Positions 10,741 to 22,093 of a DNA stretch of 64,000 bases are shown one piece after another. Positions within the stretch are counted from its first letter, which is position 1; each line of letters starts with the position of its first letter. A model generated the notes under the pieces. The model saw only the letters and a program-made list of their open reading frames with translations. It was not told the origin of the DNA and made no database searches. The stretch is from contig JAMZAV010000027.1 in assembly GCA_024449915.1 (NCBI GenBank), positions 186,001 through 250,000 of the forward strand, given 5' to 3'. The DNA is from Sweltsa coloradensis. Its lineage: Eukaryota; Arthropoda; Insecta; Plecoptera; Chloroperlidae. The position numbers and the translations under genes are program-made.

Positions 10741-10809
10741 ATAGGATAGACGTTAAATAAATAAATAAATAAAATAAATAAATAAATAAATAATAAATAA
10801 ATAAATAAA

Positions 10810-12160
10810 AACACGTTGCCATAGCACATAATTCAAAATAAAAACATGTGTCATCAGCCTACTGACCATGAAGACGACGCATTTCCGATTTTGAGGGAGT
10901 TGCGTTTTTCAGAATAATTCCTGACTTTAAAAAAAAATCAATCAATGGTGTAAGATCTAGAGCGAAATATCAACCGGTGTCCGTGAAAGCGCGACCCAGT
11001 TATGACTTGATTGGATGGAATTGACTATTGACTAGTGTTACAGGCCTTCTCTATTTTAGAATGTAGTTTTCACAGTGTTCACAAGTAAAGCAACAATAAA
11101 TCTAAGTTAGTTTTAAGTTTAAGCTCCAGGGTTTCAACGTACGATATCTTACAAACATTCACCTGTAGCCCTGTGTGGGCTTTCCACTTGAGCTGAGAAA
11201 AAGAAGGGCAACTTTGAACTTGAAACTACGCAGATTGGAAGTACTAGTGATTATTAAGTAAACTTCAATTTATACGTTTCTGTCTTTTATAAAAAGTGTT
11301 GGTTGAAATAAAAATAAATTTGATATTTAAGTTTACAGACAAATAAAACTTGTTACGTGTTTCTATTATTTCTTGTAAAAATTAGAAATTACTTCCGACA
11401 GATCTTACGAATGCAAATAATATAAATTTAATATTTAAATATTTTTCTCCAGCATCTCACTAGAGCGAAGTTTTTTATCCGTCATGCTACGAGGTTGTAG
11501 CTTGCATCTTGACTCTACCAATCTAAACGTTTGATTACATTTCCCGTCGCAAATTAGATTTATACGTTTTACAGATTCGTTATTAACCTATTTAGTTTCA
11601 CGAAAGATTTAATATAATACACCTTGATCTTCTAACTTCCAGAATACCGCGAATAAATTTGTTTTGAAAGATAAATATGTTTTGTTAATTTTGAAATTCA
11701 TAACTAACGGAAATCTTATCAAAAATATGCTAGAACATATTTGTCATATACTTAAAACTTGGGTTGAGGTAAACTGGGTAAACTTTTGTCGCAGTATCGT
11801 TTTAGTAAGCCTCATATGAATAGTTAGTTCGCTAACGCTAAGGCCACAATAAGAATAATAATTGATCGTATGGCAGACCAGTCACAACACTGCATGTTAA
11901 CAATACGTTTACAAGCAAGTGTACCTACAATAGTAAGAAAAGCTTCTTTATCAACGAATCGTTAAAGAATGAATCAAACGTAAAACAAAACGCCTTCTTC
12001 AGCGTCGAAAGTAGCGTTTAAAAGAGTTGTTGGTGGAGGTGCCGAGTATTTGCATATAGAACTTTGTTGAAGCTAACTCCGCAGGTACCCTGACCCACCG
12101 GGTCAACAAAAACATAATGTTTGTCAACAAATGTTACTAAAATCGCATTCCAAACGGAAG
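10810..12160. other. AT-rich intron, no gene recognised
   Basis: Intron between exons F and E. The only shared item is TGGTGGAGGTGCCG at about 12030, which recurs elsewhere in the window. Confidence 0.4.
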
Positions 12161-12710
12161 TGATTGATTGATTGATTTAAATTGGACTGAACGACCTCAT
12201 TTATACAGAAGACAGTCAAAGAGTGATAGTGATACTATCTATAGAGATATCGAGAGTGATACTAGTGATAAGATCGTAGTAAAGTATGAAGTAAAGTATG
12301 ACATTCTCCGGTTCCCAGAGAGCAGTCGACCGGGCGTTTCTGTCTCTGAAGAGGATGGAGCTTTAACATCCCTCCTTAGTACTCTTTATAGCAAGGTTCC
12401 CCAAGCAACGCCGAAGAGTAGCCGTCGACGACTCTGACGAGTAACGTCTACTACACATCTTATGCTTTCCCTCGGTAACCCTTTCTACCAGACTACACGG
12501 GCACCCGTTCAACCAGACGACGAAACGTTTCTGGAATTGGGCACCACCAGGTATTTCTGGAATCAGGTACCAGACAGGGGAGCGTTACGTCCATGTCCCG
12601 TGTAGTCTGTACGACATGGAGCCAGAGCTCGGCATTAGTTCAGGAAGCGAACTCCCCTTAGCCCTTCACACCACGGGAAGGTTCCGAGGTGGTTTCAGTG
12701 AAGGTAAAGT
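12160..12710. other. unexplained GC-richer block next to the M2 exon
   Basis: The block stands out from its AT-rich surroundings. It has a plus-strand open frame at 12168-12437 (Ser/Asp-rich, with VVKYEVKYDILRFPESSR) and a second open stretch at about 12610-12705 ([18 protein letters not shown]). AGTAAAGTATGAAG-type strings occur at both ends (12285, 12300, 12702). I do not recognise a domain. It might be an element fragment or transcribed spacer; coding is not supported. Confidence 0.35.
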
Positions 12711-12728
12711 ATGAAGAGTTAGACTCAC

Positions 12729-12863
12729 TGATTAGCGGAGTCTTCTCAGTCGGCGGTAGACTCTCTCTGATGGTCATCAAGAAGACGGTCATCGAGAGCA
12801 GCGCCGAGATGCCGAGTGTCACCTTTTCTCCCGACTCCGAGGGCACGTAGAACACCAACAGCG
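12729..12863 (-). CDS. nAChR alpha subunit, exon E (M2 pore helix)
   Basis: Fifth visible exon, 135 nt, acceptor tgtag, donor GTGAGT. It encodes [20 protein letters not shown], then [20 protein letters not shown] and KTPLI. This covers the end of M1, the short intracellular linker, and the pore-lining M2 helix. [18 protein letters not shown] has the Glu-Lys ring at the cytoplasmic end and the Leu and Val rings that form the gate; the Glu of the intermediate ring predicts a cation-selective channel. The final A joins GC of the next exon to give Ser (PLIS). Directly beyond the donor lies an unexplained GC-richer block (12160-12710). Confidence 0.95.
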
Positions 12864-12895
12864 CTACACCAGACGAAAAAAACGGTGGTTATTTA

Positions 12896-13035
12896 TCGAT
12901 TTGGTTAGTCGGAAAACAGTTCCGCAGGTATATTATATTTTAATTGATTATTAATCTATATGGCACCAACAATCTTGAAGTTATTACGTTACTGGTTCGG
13001 TGGTCTAGTGGTTAAGGCTAAATGCTGTGTGTTCA
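12896..13035 (+). repeat. SINE-like unit: 45-bp motif plus tRNA-like A box
   Basis: ATCGATTTGGTTAGTCGG at the start, then about 75 bp later GGTTCGGTGGTCTAGTGGTT AAGGC. The same order occurs on the minus strand at 2712-2600. It is truncated before any B box. Confidence 0.55.
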
Positions 13036-13093
13036 CAAAAACACTTAAATCCATAATATACATATACCAATACTGTTATAGAGTAAGATCAGT

Positions 13094-13570
13094 AATCACA
13101 GTCTTTTGAAAATACCATTTTAAAAAAATGTTTATGTTGATGCATTCTTCTATTGTTGTTACTTTTTTGAACGATTTTTGTGCTAAGTTTTGCAAAAAGT
13201 ATACTCTTTGGATGGCTGACATTTTTACTGTAGCTTACACTCTTCTTTGACTATAGACATGATTGAGGTATTTTGAAATGTATATTCAATACCGTACATT
13301 TTACAGTGTTTTACATTTTCTGGTATTTTTCTGGTGGTAGCGTCAAAAGAAAAAAAATCGTGAATCTTAGGATACGATATATATATATTTCAAAATAACT
13401 CATTCTAATTCCATAGTCAATGATGAATGTAAGCTACAATAAAAACATCAGCCATCCAAATAGTATACTTTTTGCAAGACTTAACACTCAAAAGTCAGTA
13501 AAAAAAGTAGCAAAAGTGGAAAAATGCATCAAACAAAAAATTATTTTGATCTTTTGAAAAGACTGTGAAT
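13094..13570. mobile_element. foldback element with about 180-bp arms
   Basis: Arms 13094-13277 and 13388-13570 are diverged reverse complements; both carry CACAGTCTTTT, TTTTTGCAAAA/GACTTA, GTATACT and GGATGGCTGA. The centre is AT-rich, without coding. A family A copy starts 11 bp to the right. Confidence 0.75.
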
Positions 13571-13581
13571 AATAGTCATTT

Positions 13582-14352
13582 GGATGAGCGCAGCGAGCGA
13601 TGCGAAGATTCCATTTCACTACACTGGAGAAAAAAATCCGGAATGTTTTTCTTCTTTTTTTTCTGTTTGTATTATTGTGTGTCTGTTAGCACGATTCCTG
13701 CTAAACCGATACTCCAATTGCGATGAAATTTTATGGAGGCCTTCGAAATCTCTGAACCAAGAACTGCCACGTTTTTGAGCGCAATCAAAAAATTATTTCT
13801 CATTAAAATCGCAATTTTACGATTTTTTTCGATTTTTAAAAAAAAATTTCAGCTTATAACACCAACATGCTTTATCCGATTTTAATGATTTTTTCACAGA
13901 ACATTAATTTTATTAATTTAGGTATTCGTGTGAAATTTGAGCGCAATCGAAAAGTTATTTCTCATGAAAATCGAAATTTTACGTTTTGTTTCCTTTTTTA
14001 AAACAATTCTTTGACTTATAACACCTACATGCTTTATCCAATTGTAATGATTTTTTCACAGAACCTTGATTTTATAAATTTATATATTCGTGTGAAATTT
14101 GTGCGCAATCGAATAATTATTTCTTAGTAAATTTTCAATATTACGATTATTTCCTTTTTTTAAATTACGAATAATTAAAAAAAATTAAAAATTACAGATA
14201 ATTTTTAATTTAATTTAATTTAATTTTAAAAAAATCTTCAACTTAGTAATGATTTTTTCACAGAACAACAGAAAATCCGCATAACACATGGCAGCTCAAT
14301 GCACCAATTACGCTCATCCAACAACGCGGCGGGACTTAAGCGTTTTCCTAGT
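13582..14352 (+). repeat. dispersed repeat family A, near full length
   Basis: Starts GGATGAGCGCAGCGAGCG and ends CGCTCATCCAACAACGCGG, CGGGACTTAAGCG, TTTTCCTAGT. It contains three AT-rich subrepeats headed TTGAGCGCAATCGAAAA / TTATAACACC / TTTTTTCACAGAAC, each about 130 bp. Confidence 0.85.
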
Positions 14353-14359
14353 ACTCTAT

Positions 14360-16230
14360 AACACTTTTTATACATATTTTGGTGTTTTGTTTGGTTAAGG
14401 TTAAGGTCCGTCCGGCAAGCGGGAGACGCGGGTTTCATACCCGGTCGAGTTGGATTTGCAAAATTTTGAATCGTATTGGATATACACGGCAGGTAGTGCA
14501 ATGGCTTCACTCTCCATTCTGAGCTAATTCAGAACACATAAATGAGTTCGCAAGGGTCGATTTAGTAGGTAAGAAGGTGCTGTGCTGCATGCTTAGTTTA
14601 TGTATATTTCGGGACATCGATTACATTAGTGGGCGCCATCACGGCTGTGCGGATAAAAAGGTTCATAGCTGATGTACCCTTACGTTCTGAGAAAGTATTT
14701 CGTTTGGTATGCGGTACACAAGAAATTGTTCTATCATAAAAAAGTGCATCTATTACGAATTTTAAAATCACATTCTTAGAAGTGTATTGTAGCAGGGTAG
14801 TTTGAGGTTCATGAATCACACATCAGGGTATTTGTTGGGTAAGTATTGTTTGGGGGTGTAAAGAAAGAAACTTTTCTCAAAGACGAATTACGGAAAACAA
14901 TGTTTTTAAAACAAAACTTTACGTTCCATTGAAAGCAAGAAGAAACAACTGGATCAGTAGAAAATCTTTTCAACGACGAATTCGGAAAAACAAGTTTTAA
15001 AAGTTAGTGTAAAAGACCCATCAGGATGAGAGAAACAAGCAACAAACAGCAAACAGCATTCACGTAATTCGTATTGTCTTTACGCGATCAAGAATCTACC
15101 ACATCTTCTTTATAACATTCCCTCTCATGTACACTCAAGTACTGAACCCGTTGCGATATACTTAAAATTTATTGTATATTCTTTCAACACACTGATTCCT
15201 CGGTATTTAATGCAGAAGGGTGTTATTTTGATTATATTTTCAGGGAATGCGGTGAGATGGAGGAATTGTTTTCTCAACATTTCAGACTATCTTAAACACT
15301 ATTTAGTTTATTTCTCGATTTGGATGGTCGGAGAACACTCCCGTAGGTGGAATTTTAAATATTTAATAAAATTCAGAAATTTAAAAAACCATCCGATTAT
15401 CAACTCTTTAGTTTGTATGGAAATATTTTTTGGTGCTATATTAAGAAGAGTCGCTCAGGCTAGCGGGAAGACGAGTTTAAGCGCTCAGTTTTCTGATTTT
15501 CCATGGGTAAATGGTTGATAACATCGTTATTATATTTCACGTAAACGTTTATAAGTAATCAATCTACGAGATACAGTACGCGCACTTCTCAATTATAAAT
15601 TAAACTATTTTAAATATAACATTCGTAAAATCTCCCTAATTTACTTAATTTTTGTGAACTTCGAGAATTTATTCCACACCACCTGCACAGATGTTTTTAA
15701 TGCATTTTTTATTTGTCTCAATGTTTGCATCAAGGCGAACGCGCAGGTTATTTTTGTACGTATTGATATCCATGATAAGTATTTTCATTTTTTAACTCGG
15801 TGAACTTTTGTCTGCAATGATTTTTTAAGGCTTATTTTGAACCAAGTGTGAATATCGATAAAAAGTTCTTTATTAACAGTGTTGAAATATTGGGAATGAT
15901 TTTACAAGCCGTTCAGCTTCAATCATCAACATCTGAGTGCGTGTATTTTAGTTGTGTCAACCTTCAGCTTGTACCTGCTTTACAATTGATTTTAAACGAA
16001 ATAACATTTTGTATAACTTTCGTAAATGAAAAAGTCGTATGACAAACGTAGTATACGCTGTCCATGGCAACCTGTTCTGGAGACCCGGCACCTCCACCAA
16101 AAGTTGCCAATTACATCTACGAGTAGAGTAAGCCATTCTTTATAATAATTATTTTAATACAAATCTAATTTTAATTTAATCAAATATTAATAAATAATAA
16201 ATAATTAAATCAATTGTATTTAGAGTCTAC
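14360..16230. other. intron, no gene recognised
   Basis: Holds a weak tRNA-like B box at about 14435 (GCGGGTTTCATACCCGG), the 45-bp motif at 15313-15356, and CACCTCCACCA at about 16090. The open frame at 15210-15518 spans the motif and shows no domain. Confidence 0.4.
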
Positions 16231-16234
16231 CCAT

Positions 16235-16312
16235 TCAGTTTTATAACTGATTTTCAGTGGGGGACAATAAATCAAAGCGACCAAGCCAACCCTGTAGGCC
16301 CCGACGCAATCG
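16235..16312 (-). repeat. family B end fragment
   Basis: Reverse complement of the family B end at 3055-3125: TTTTCAGTGGGGGACA, GCGACCAAGCCAACCCTG, GGCCCCGACGCAATCGAC. Confidence 0.7.
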
Positions 16313-16330
16313 ACGTTATATATAGTTATA

Positions 16331-17170
16331 TAGATAGATAGATATTTTTATTCACTTAGACTAGTACAGTGTACAAGTATTACTCTTTGCAGAGAAAGTG
16401 AATAGTCTATAATTAATAATTAATAATAAAAGTGATAGTAATTATAATGATATACACAGTGTTAGAAGAAAGAATAGTTGAATATAAAGCATAAATGATA
16501 ATTGATATGGATATTGATATTGATATGTATGATGATTGATAATATTGATATATATATATATATATGATGATTCATTAATTGATTAATAATGATAAACACA
16601 GTGTTTATGTTAAAGTAGAGTAGATGCAAAACAATAGCATGCGCTACTATAGATTAAGAACTCATATATAATAAAGAAAAGTTGGATATAAAGCAATTTT
16701 TGATGTGATATTGTGATAATAATAATAATTGCTGATGGCACAGAAAACAGCAATGATGTACAGGAGAATGTGTCTAGTATATATATGATGATTGATTGAT
16801 TGATTAGTGTTTATGGTAAAGTAGAGTAGATGCAAAATATGCCCTACTAGATTAAGAATTCATATAGAATAAAGAAAAATTGGATATAAAGCAATAATTG
16901 ATATGATATTGTGATAAGAATTGCTAATGGCACAGAAAACAGCAATGATGTACAGTAGAATGTGTCTATAATATATAATTGATATGTGTGTGATGATTGA
17001 TTGATTAGTGTTTATGTTAAAGTAAAGTAGATGCAAAATAATAGAATGCCCTACTAGATTAAGAATTCATATAGAATAAAGAAAAGTTGGATATAAAGCA
17101 ATATTGATGTGATATTGTGATGAGAATTGCTGATGGCACAGAAAACAGCAATTGGAGGATGTACAGCAGA
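16331..17170 (+). repeat. satellite-like repeat X with roughly 200-bp tandem units
   Basis: Opens with (TAGA)n and TTTTTATTCACTTAGACTAG. Three units follow, each with AGTAGATGCAAAA, CCCTACTAGATTAAGAA, GGATATAAAGCAAT and CACAGAAAACAGCAAT. Their starts lie near 16620, 16815 and 17028. The same family occurs inverted at 51310-52056. Confidence 0.8.
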
Positions 17171-17365
17171 ATGTGTCTTATATACCTGCACAATCCAAGG
17201 AAGCGTGTAAGCACACATTATATATAGAAGTTTGTTACATCATTTCGGCTAAGGGAACATTTGAAAATTTTAAATTACAGTGCTTGTTTGTGGTTATACT
17301 CTAGATAATTTGTAAATATTATAATGAAAAAATGAATTAACTGCAAATATTATTAAAATCAAATT

Positions 17366-17637
17366 AAGCATGTAGGTGTTATAAGTCGAAGAAATATTTT
17401 AAAATTGAAAAAATTCGTAAAATGGCGATTTTCATGAGAAATAATTTTCCGATTGCGCTCAAAAACGTGGCAGTTCTAAGTTCAGAGATTTCGAAGGTCT
17501 CCATAAAATTTCATCGCAATTGGAGTATCGGGTTAGCCGGAATCGTGTTAACAAACACACAATAATACAAACAGAAAAAAAGAAAAAAAAAAAAAAACAT
17601 CCCGGATTTTTTTCTCCAGTGTAGTGAAATGGAATCC
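17366..17637 (-). repeat. family A fragment, left half of a fused pair
   Basis: Minus-strand family A from TTCCATTTCACTACACTGG outward to GCATGTAGGTGTTATAAG. It is joined directly to the next copy, without the GGATGAGC end. Confidence 0.8.
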
Positions 17638-17815
17638 ATTTCACATCACTACACTGGAGAAAAAAATCCGGAATGTTTTTTTTTTTTTTTCTTTCTGTAT
17701 TTTTGTGTGTCTGTTAACACGATTCCGGCTAAACCGATACTCCGATTGCGATGAAATTTCATGGAGGCCTTCGAAATCTCTGAACTTAGAACTGCCACGT
17801 TTTTGAGCGCTATCA
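17638..17815 (+). repeat. family A fragment, right half of a fused pair
   Basis: Plus-strand copy from CATCACTACACTGGAG to TTTTTGAGCGC. With the previous entry it forms an inverted duplication centred at about 17638. Confidence 0.8.
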
Positions 17816-17819
17816 ATAT

Positions 17820-18485
17820 AGTATTGTTATCAATTTGTTAAGCTATATTATAACTCGATTTATAACATAACTCAATTTGAATAAACTATAAAACACCTAC
17901 ATTTCGAAAATAGTGTTAATAAAAAGAGTTAGTGTTGATGAAAGTAAGATATCATATTTTACCACATTTTGTTCGCTATCAGTATAAGAAATTAGATTCA
18001 AAATGATCGTAACGGTTTTTATAACAAGAAATTTAATATCGTCTTCTCGTTTTGTGAAAATTAATTATTCATACTTGAAGTTTCTTTGTCACGACGTGCT
18101 GATTATTTATGATACTAAAGTTCTGTTCATGAAGTAATTATCGCCGTAATGTTCTTATATGCAACTTAATTTCGTTACTTAGACCGACAAGAGCACTATG
18201 AACTATTTAAGTGTAATTTAGTGGACTTTTAGACTCGTATTCTAGAAACCATTTTTCTTCCAGTGAGTGTTGCATTGCATATAAACCATTGTCACTATTA
18301 ACTAGTCCTTAGTAATGTACTGTTGATTCTTTCACCTTCCCTTTTACAGGTAAAATTAATTTAAAAAAACTTTAAAACTGTCACAAGAAAGACAAGCTGT
18401 GGTGTCTGAATAAAATTCAGTGACACAAATATTAAAAAAGTTTATTTTTGTAGTTATGTTTTGGTACCCGTTATAGTTCATGAAG
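17820..18485. other. intron, no gene recognised
   Basis: AT-rich sequence between family A and a LINE 3' end; nothing further seen. Confidence 0.4.
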
Positions 18486-18489
18486 ATTT

Positions 18490-18560
18490 ATTAATTATTT
18501 ATTAAACGTCATTCCTGTTCAGTTATAAAAACTGATTTACAAAGGAAGACAATATTAATT
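18490..18560 (-). mobile_element. short LINE 3' end remnant
   Basis: CAGTTATAAAAACTGATTTAC and AAAGGAAGACAA match the 3' hairpin region of the LINE at 10700. Only the terminal about 70 bp is present. Confidence 0.7.
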
Positions 18561-18771
18561 CGAAGGCCATAAATGTTCACACAAAATATTAAACTGTAAA
18601 TAATCAAATTTTGAAATAATAATATAACAAGTTACAACAATAATGTATAACAAGACAGCAATTTTCTGACAAATTCGAAAACAAATCGTAATACATATTT
18701 GTATATCGATGCCTATAAATATTATTTCTTATTCTAGGATTATTGAAGTAGAATAGTGCAATGTATCTTAC

Positions 18772-18988
18772 CAATGCCGTTGATGAGAAGGCACGGTAGT
18801 ATGAGATTGAACACGTAGAACATGGGCCTCCGGCGAAGTCGAATGACGAAAGTGATGTCGGGGTAGGGCTCGGGGCAACACGAGTAGAACTGTTCGTGTC
18901 TCTCCGCATCGAAGCTTATCAACTCAAACTCGCCGTTCTCTTGGTAGTTGCTGACGTCTCCTTCTTCCGTTTGCTTCACCAGGTCCAA
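18772..18988 (-). CDS. nAChR alpha subunit, exon D (loop C and M1)
   Basis: Fourth visible exon, 217 nt, after a TCTC-rich tract and acceptor gtag; donor GTAAGA. It reads 72 codons plus one base: LDLVKQTEEGDVSNY, GEFELISFDAERHE, QFYSCCPEPYPDITF, then RRRPMFYVFNLILPCLLING. YSCC carries the adjacent cysteines that define alpha subunits and contact acetylcholine in loop C. RRRPMFYVFNLILPCLLI is transmembrane segment M1. The last base G joins CG of the next exon to make Ala (GIALL). An intron of about 20 kb separates it from exon C. A subunit with YxCC can form the principal face of the agonist site, so homomeric receptors are possible, but that is inference. Confidence 0.95.
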
Positions 18989-18999
18989 CTACACGTTCA

Positions 19000-21900
19000 G
19001 AGAGAGAGAGAAAAGTCAATCGTTTTACATGTGTGACATAAATTAATATGAAAATAGAATTGATCCTTTGAGGTGAAAATTTTGGAGATTTGTGATTTAA
19101 CATTTTCTGGGTGGGCATTAAATTGTGGTAATTTTGTTGGACACTTATAAAAATGCTTGAAAAATTGACAAAGCCATTCTCTTCTTAATACGAGTTAACG
19201 AACAATTATGTATTGAAAAATAAAATAACATTAATAGTCGGATATTCTGGGCAGACCTGTCCAAAAACGCTTTCAACGACGTTTAACTAGGAAGTTAATA
19301 AGTAAATAAAATCGATATCGAAAATTAAGTCGCAGCCTAGATACTTAAAATCTCTACATAACATGAAATCGCTGTTTTTGCTTGTTTTTTGTTGCCTAGT
19401 AATCAGTTCGTCACCCATGGCCACCCTCTTCTTTTTAGGTGACATTTGTTTTAGAGAATTGAATTTGAAATGTGGATTGCATTGTTTATTAACAGCTTTG
19501 AATGGCGGACGTGAGCGTAAGTAAAGTAAGATAAATTCATATAATCCACGAAAAGCCTTGTTTTCGCGATCCTGCTACATTGGGCATACTTCACCGCCGC
19601 GGTTGAGGTAATCGAGCTCAACCCCCATCTCCGTAATGTGTAGAAGTATATCATTCCAATGTGTTTATTTTGTAAGTGATATTTCGTTCCAATTCAATTT
19701 AATTTAAATATATTAGAGTATATTTGGTTAAAACGTAGTCAACCTCTTGTGCCTTCACTTTAGATCTTATGATTCGAGGAGAGCCCGTTGGAAGATCGCC
19801 ACAGACAGTGAGGTGAAGTGTGGCATCGCGTCAGTCGTGCATCGTTCCGAGAAGTGTGAGGAAATGGCGCAGGGGTTCCTTGACATCGAATGCCAGAGTC
19901 CTGCTTTTCGCACTACTATATAGCCGATGTTTGTGGAAAATTACCGTTGTCAATTGTCTCGCTTATAGCAAAACTCCCCTATGGGTGTGGCCCGTTGATT
20001 ATGGGAGTTTTTTCACCTGAAACTAATGGACGAGCTATGGGTCGTCGTCGGGAAACTTCACCTCCCTTTGACACCTCCCGACGGACGACGACAATGACAA
20101 ACGGACGGATGATGACACAGACGGGACGAACCACGAACCCTCCCCAATACGCTTGTGTGGTTCTGACCAACGGCCTGTCCACCCCTTGTCCCCCCGCGTC
20201 ATCCCTTACGTCCCTCCCTTCGTCTCGATTAGCCAAGTTGCAAAAATACAATAAAAAAACAATAATATAATATATACTATGGGCTAAATTTTACCCCGGT
20301 CCCAGACGTGGACACTGTGATAAAATGTGTGTCTCTAGTTTGGTGGATAACGCGTTTTGATTTTAAATTTGTGACAATTGTATGTTTAAAAGTAATACTA
20401 TAGTAACGAAACTAGTTCTAGATGATAATATAACAATGTTTTACGAAAACATGATGAAATTAAAAATAAACAGTAGACCTACAGGAATTTGATCAAATGT
20501 TCACAACAGAAATAACTTTTAAAAAAACTTTATTTTGTCGTGGTTTTGGTAGCACCTTGTTTTGCTACTTTATAAAGAACAGTTTATGTAACACAGATAC
20601 AAAATCCATGAGATACAATAAACAATATTCCCATTAATCGGTACAAAGCGATTGAAAAAGCTTCTATTGTAGAATGTGTTTTGTAAATGTTTACCCTAAA
20701 AGGCGAAATTCCTTGTGAATTTAAATGAATAGCTTTTAGTCCACTTGACGTGAATTGAATTTATTCCAAACGAGCCTCTTGTTTTATTAAACTTTCTGAC
20801 GTTGGCTGTCCGTGTTCACGTTCATATTTACGCTCAGGATAAAACAGACATTGCGCTAATTATTAAATGTGGAAGGTTTTGAATGGAAACTGTTTGGTTA
20901 GAAAAGCATTTACTGTCAACCTTTTGAAAGCATTGCCTACTGGTGTCAAACTCCACTTACCAATTGATGTTTGTGATGTACATTGCAAGGTTAAAGCAGA
21001 CTAATTTCTATGGTTTGATAATTAAACAGTAAAATTAACAATTAACACACCATACATGGGAATTAGGCTTCGGTGAAATTAAAAATATTTGTAGTTTATT
21101 GTTATAATGGCATACGACATTAGCAAAAAGCAAATCCAGAGTTAACGTCTTTTAAAATGAAGTTTTCTTGCCTCTAGTTGAACAATAATTTGTCACATCT
21201 CTCTAATATAACATAGTTAAATCTCATTATTATATCATAAAATGTCTACCGTAGCGTACACGACGTGCGTATTTGTACTGTTTAACACCCTTATCATGCT
21301 TGTTGTTGGTAGGTGCAGCAACATATTAATGATGATGTATAAAACCATATTTATTTATGTAAACCTTTATTCACGATTATTGTACCATGGATTAGTCTAA
21401 GTGAATAAGACACTCTATTTCATATCAAACATCTATATGTAAACCTTCGGAACCAGTACAACAGGGCGCTTTAACTGCGTCGTTGTATATGAAAATACTA
21501 CAAAGTGTGTAAAGTAACATTGGCAGTTGACTGAACTATTTGGTAACCATTTCAATTTGATAAGTAATATTAAAAATCAAGTGCGTAGGAGCAAATGTAT
21601 GCAACACGTGTTAAGTGAATAGTGGTAAATGAGATGTTAATCTCTTAAAAAGTGTCATTCAGTCTAATAACTGCACCGAAGCTTCTCAATTATTATCTTT
21701 CCCCTCCCCTCACCCTCGTCAAACATTTCAAATTTACCAGAGTGTACGACGAGTTACCCAAGGGATGTGTATCATTTCTTGTCCGTAGTGCATTTGGACT
21801 GGCTTCATCATATTGAATGCCTCCATTGATGCGTGCCAGTTGATTGCGTGGCTTCAGCCTTGTGACTAGAATAAGACCACTCTACAGAGTACAGCGTGTC

Positions 21901-22090
21901 CTTGCCTGCGACTACAATTGAAATCCCCATCCAGGCATGAATGCCACCCGGATCCACGAGATACTTGCCACGTCCCTTTGCTTTTCGCGAGGTTTTTCCA
22001 ATACTTCATTTGTTTAGAACTTCTACTTTTCCGTTTCTAGAAAGGAGTTGTACGTCACCATTTAAAACTCTTTTCTTATGCAGTGTGGAC
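19000..22090. other. large intron, no gene recognised
   Basis: Mostly AT-rich. A GC-rich patch at 19980-20250 (TC- and GACGG-rich, open on both strands, no domain) stands out. At about 19257-19305 a fragment resembles the family A end (CTAGGAAG ... AAAACGC types). Confidence 0.4.
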
Positions 22091-22093
22091 TAC

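Larger units (their letters stand above)
8990..10808 (+). mobile_element. decayed non-LTR retrotransposon (LINE), 5'-truncated, with full 3' end
   Basis: Reverse-transcriptase remnant followed by a long 3' untranslated region. The latter has a polypyrimidine tract (10345-10530), the phrase GTTGTCCTCCTTTGTAAATC, a hairpin (10724-10740) and an (AAAT)n tail. The same 3' end recurs on the minus strand at about 18490, 25405-26030, 40375, 63110 and 63765, and as a tail only at 27484. The RT resembles the Jockey/CR1 side of non-LTR elements; the exact clade is not settled. Confidence 0.85.

Noticed and set aside
17459..17806. Conserved about 60-codon frames (FHYTGEKNPxC...) shared by several loci
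   Set aside because: The frames coincide with family A subtype 1 and vary with homopolymer length. Conservation reflects repeat copies rather than a protein.
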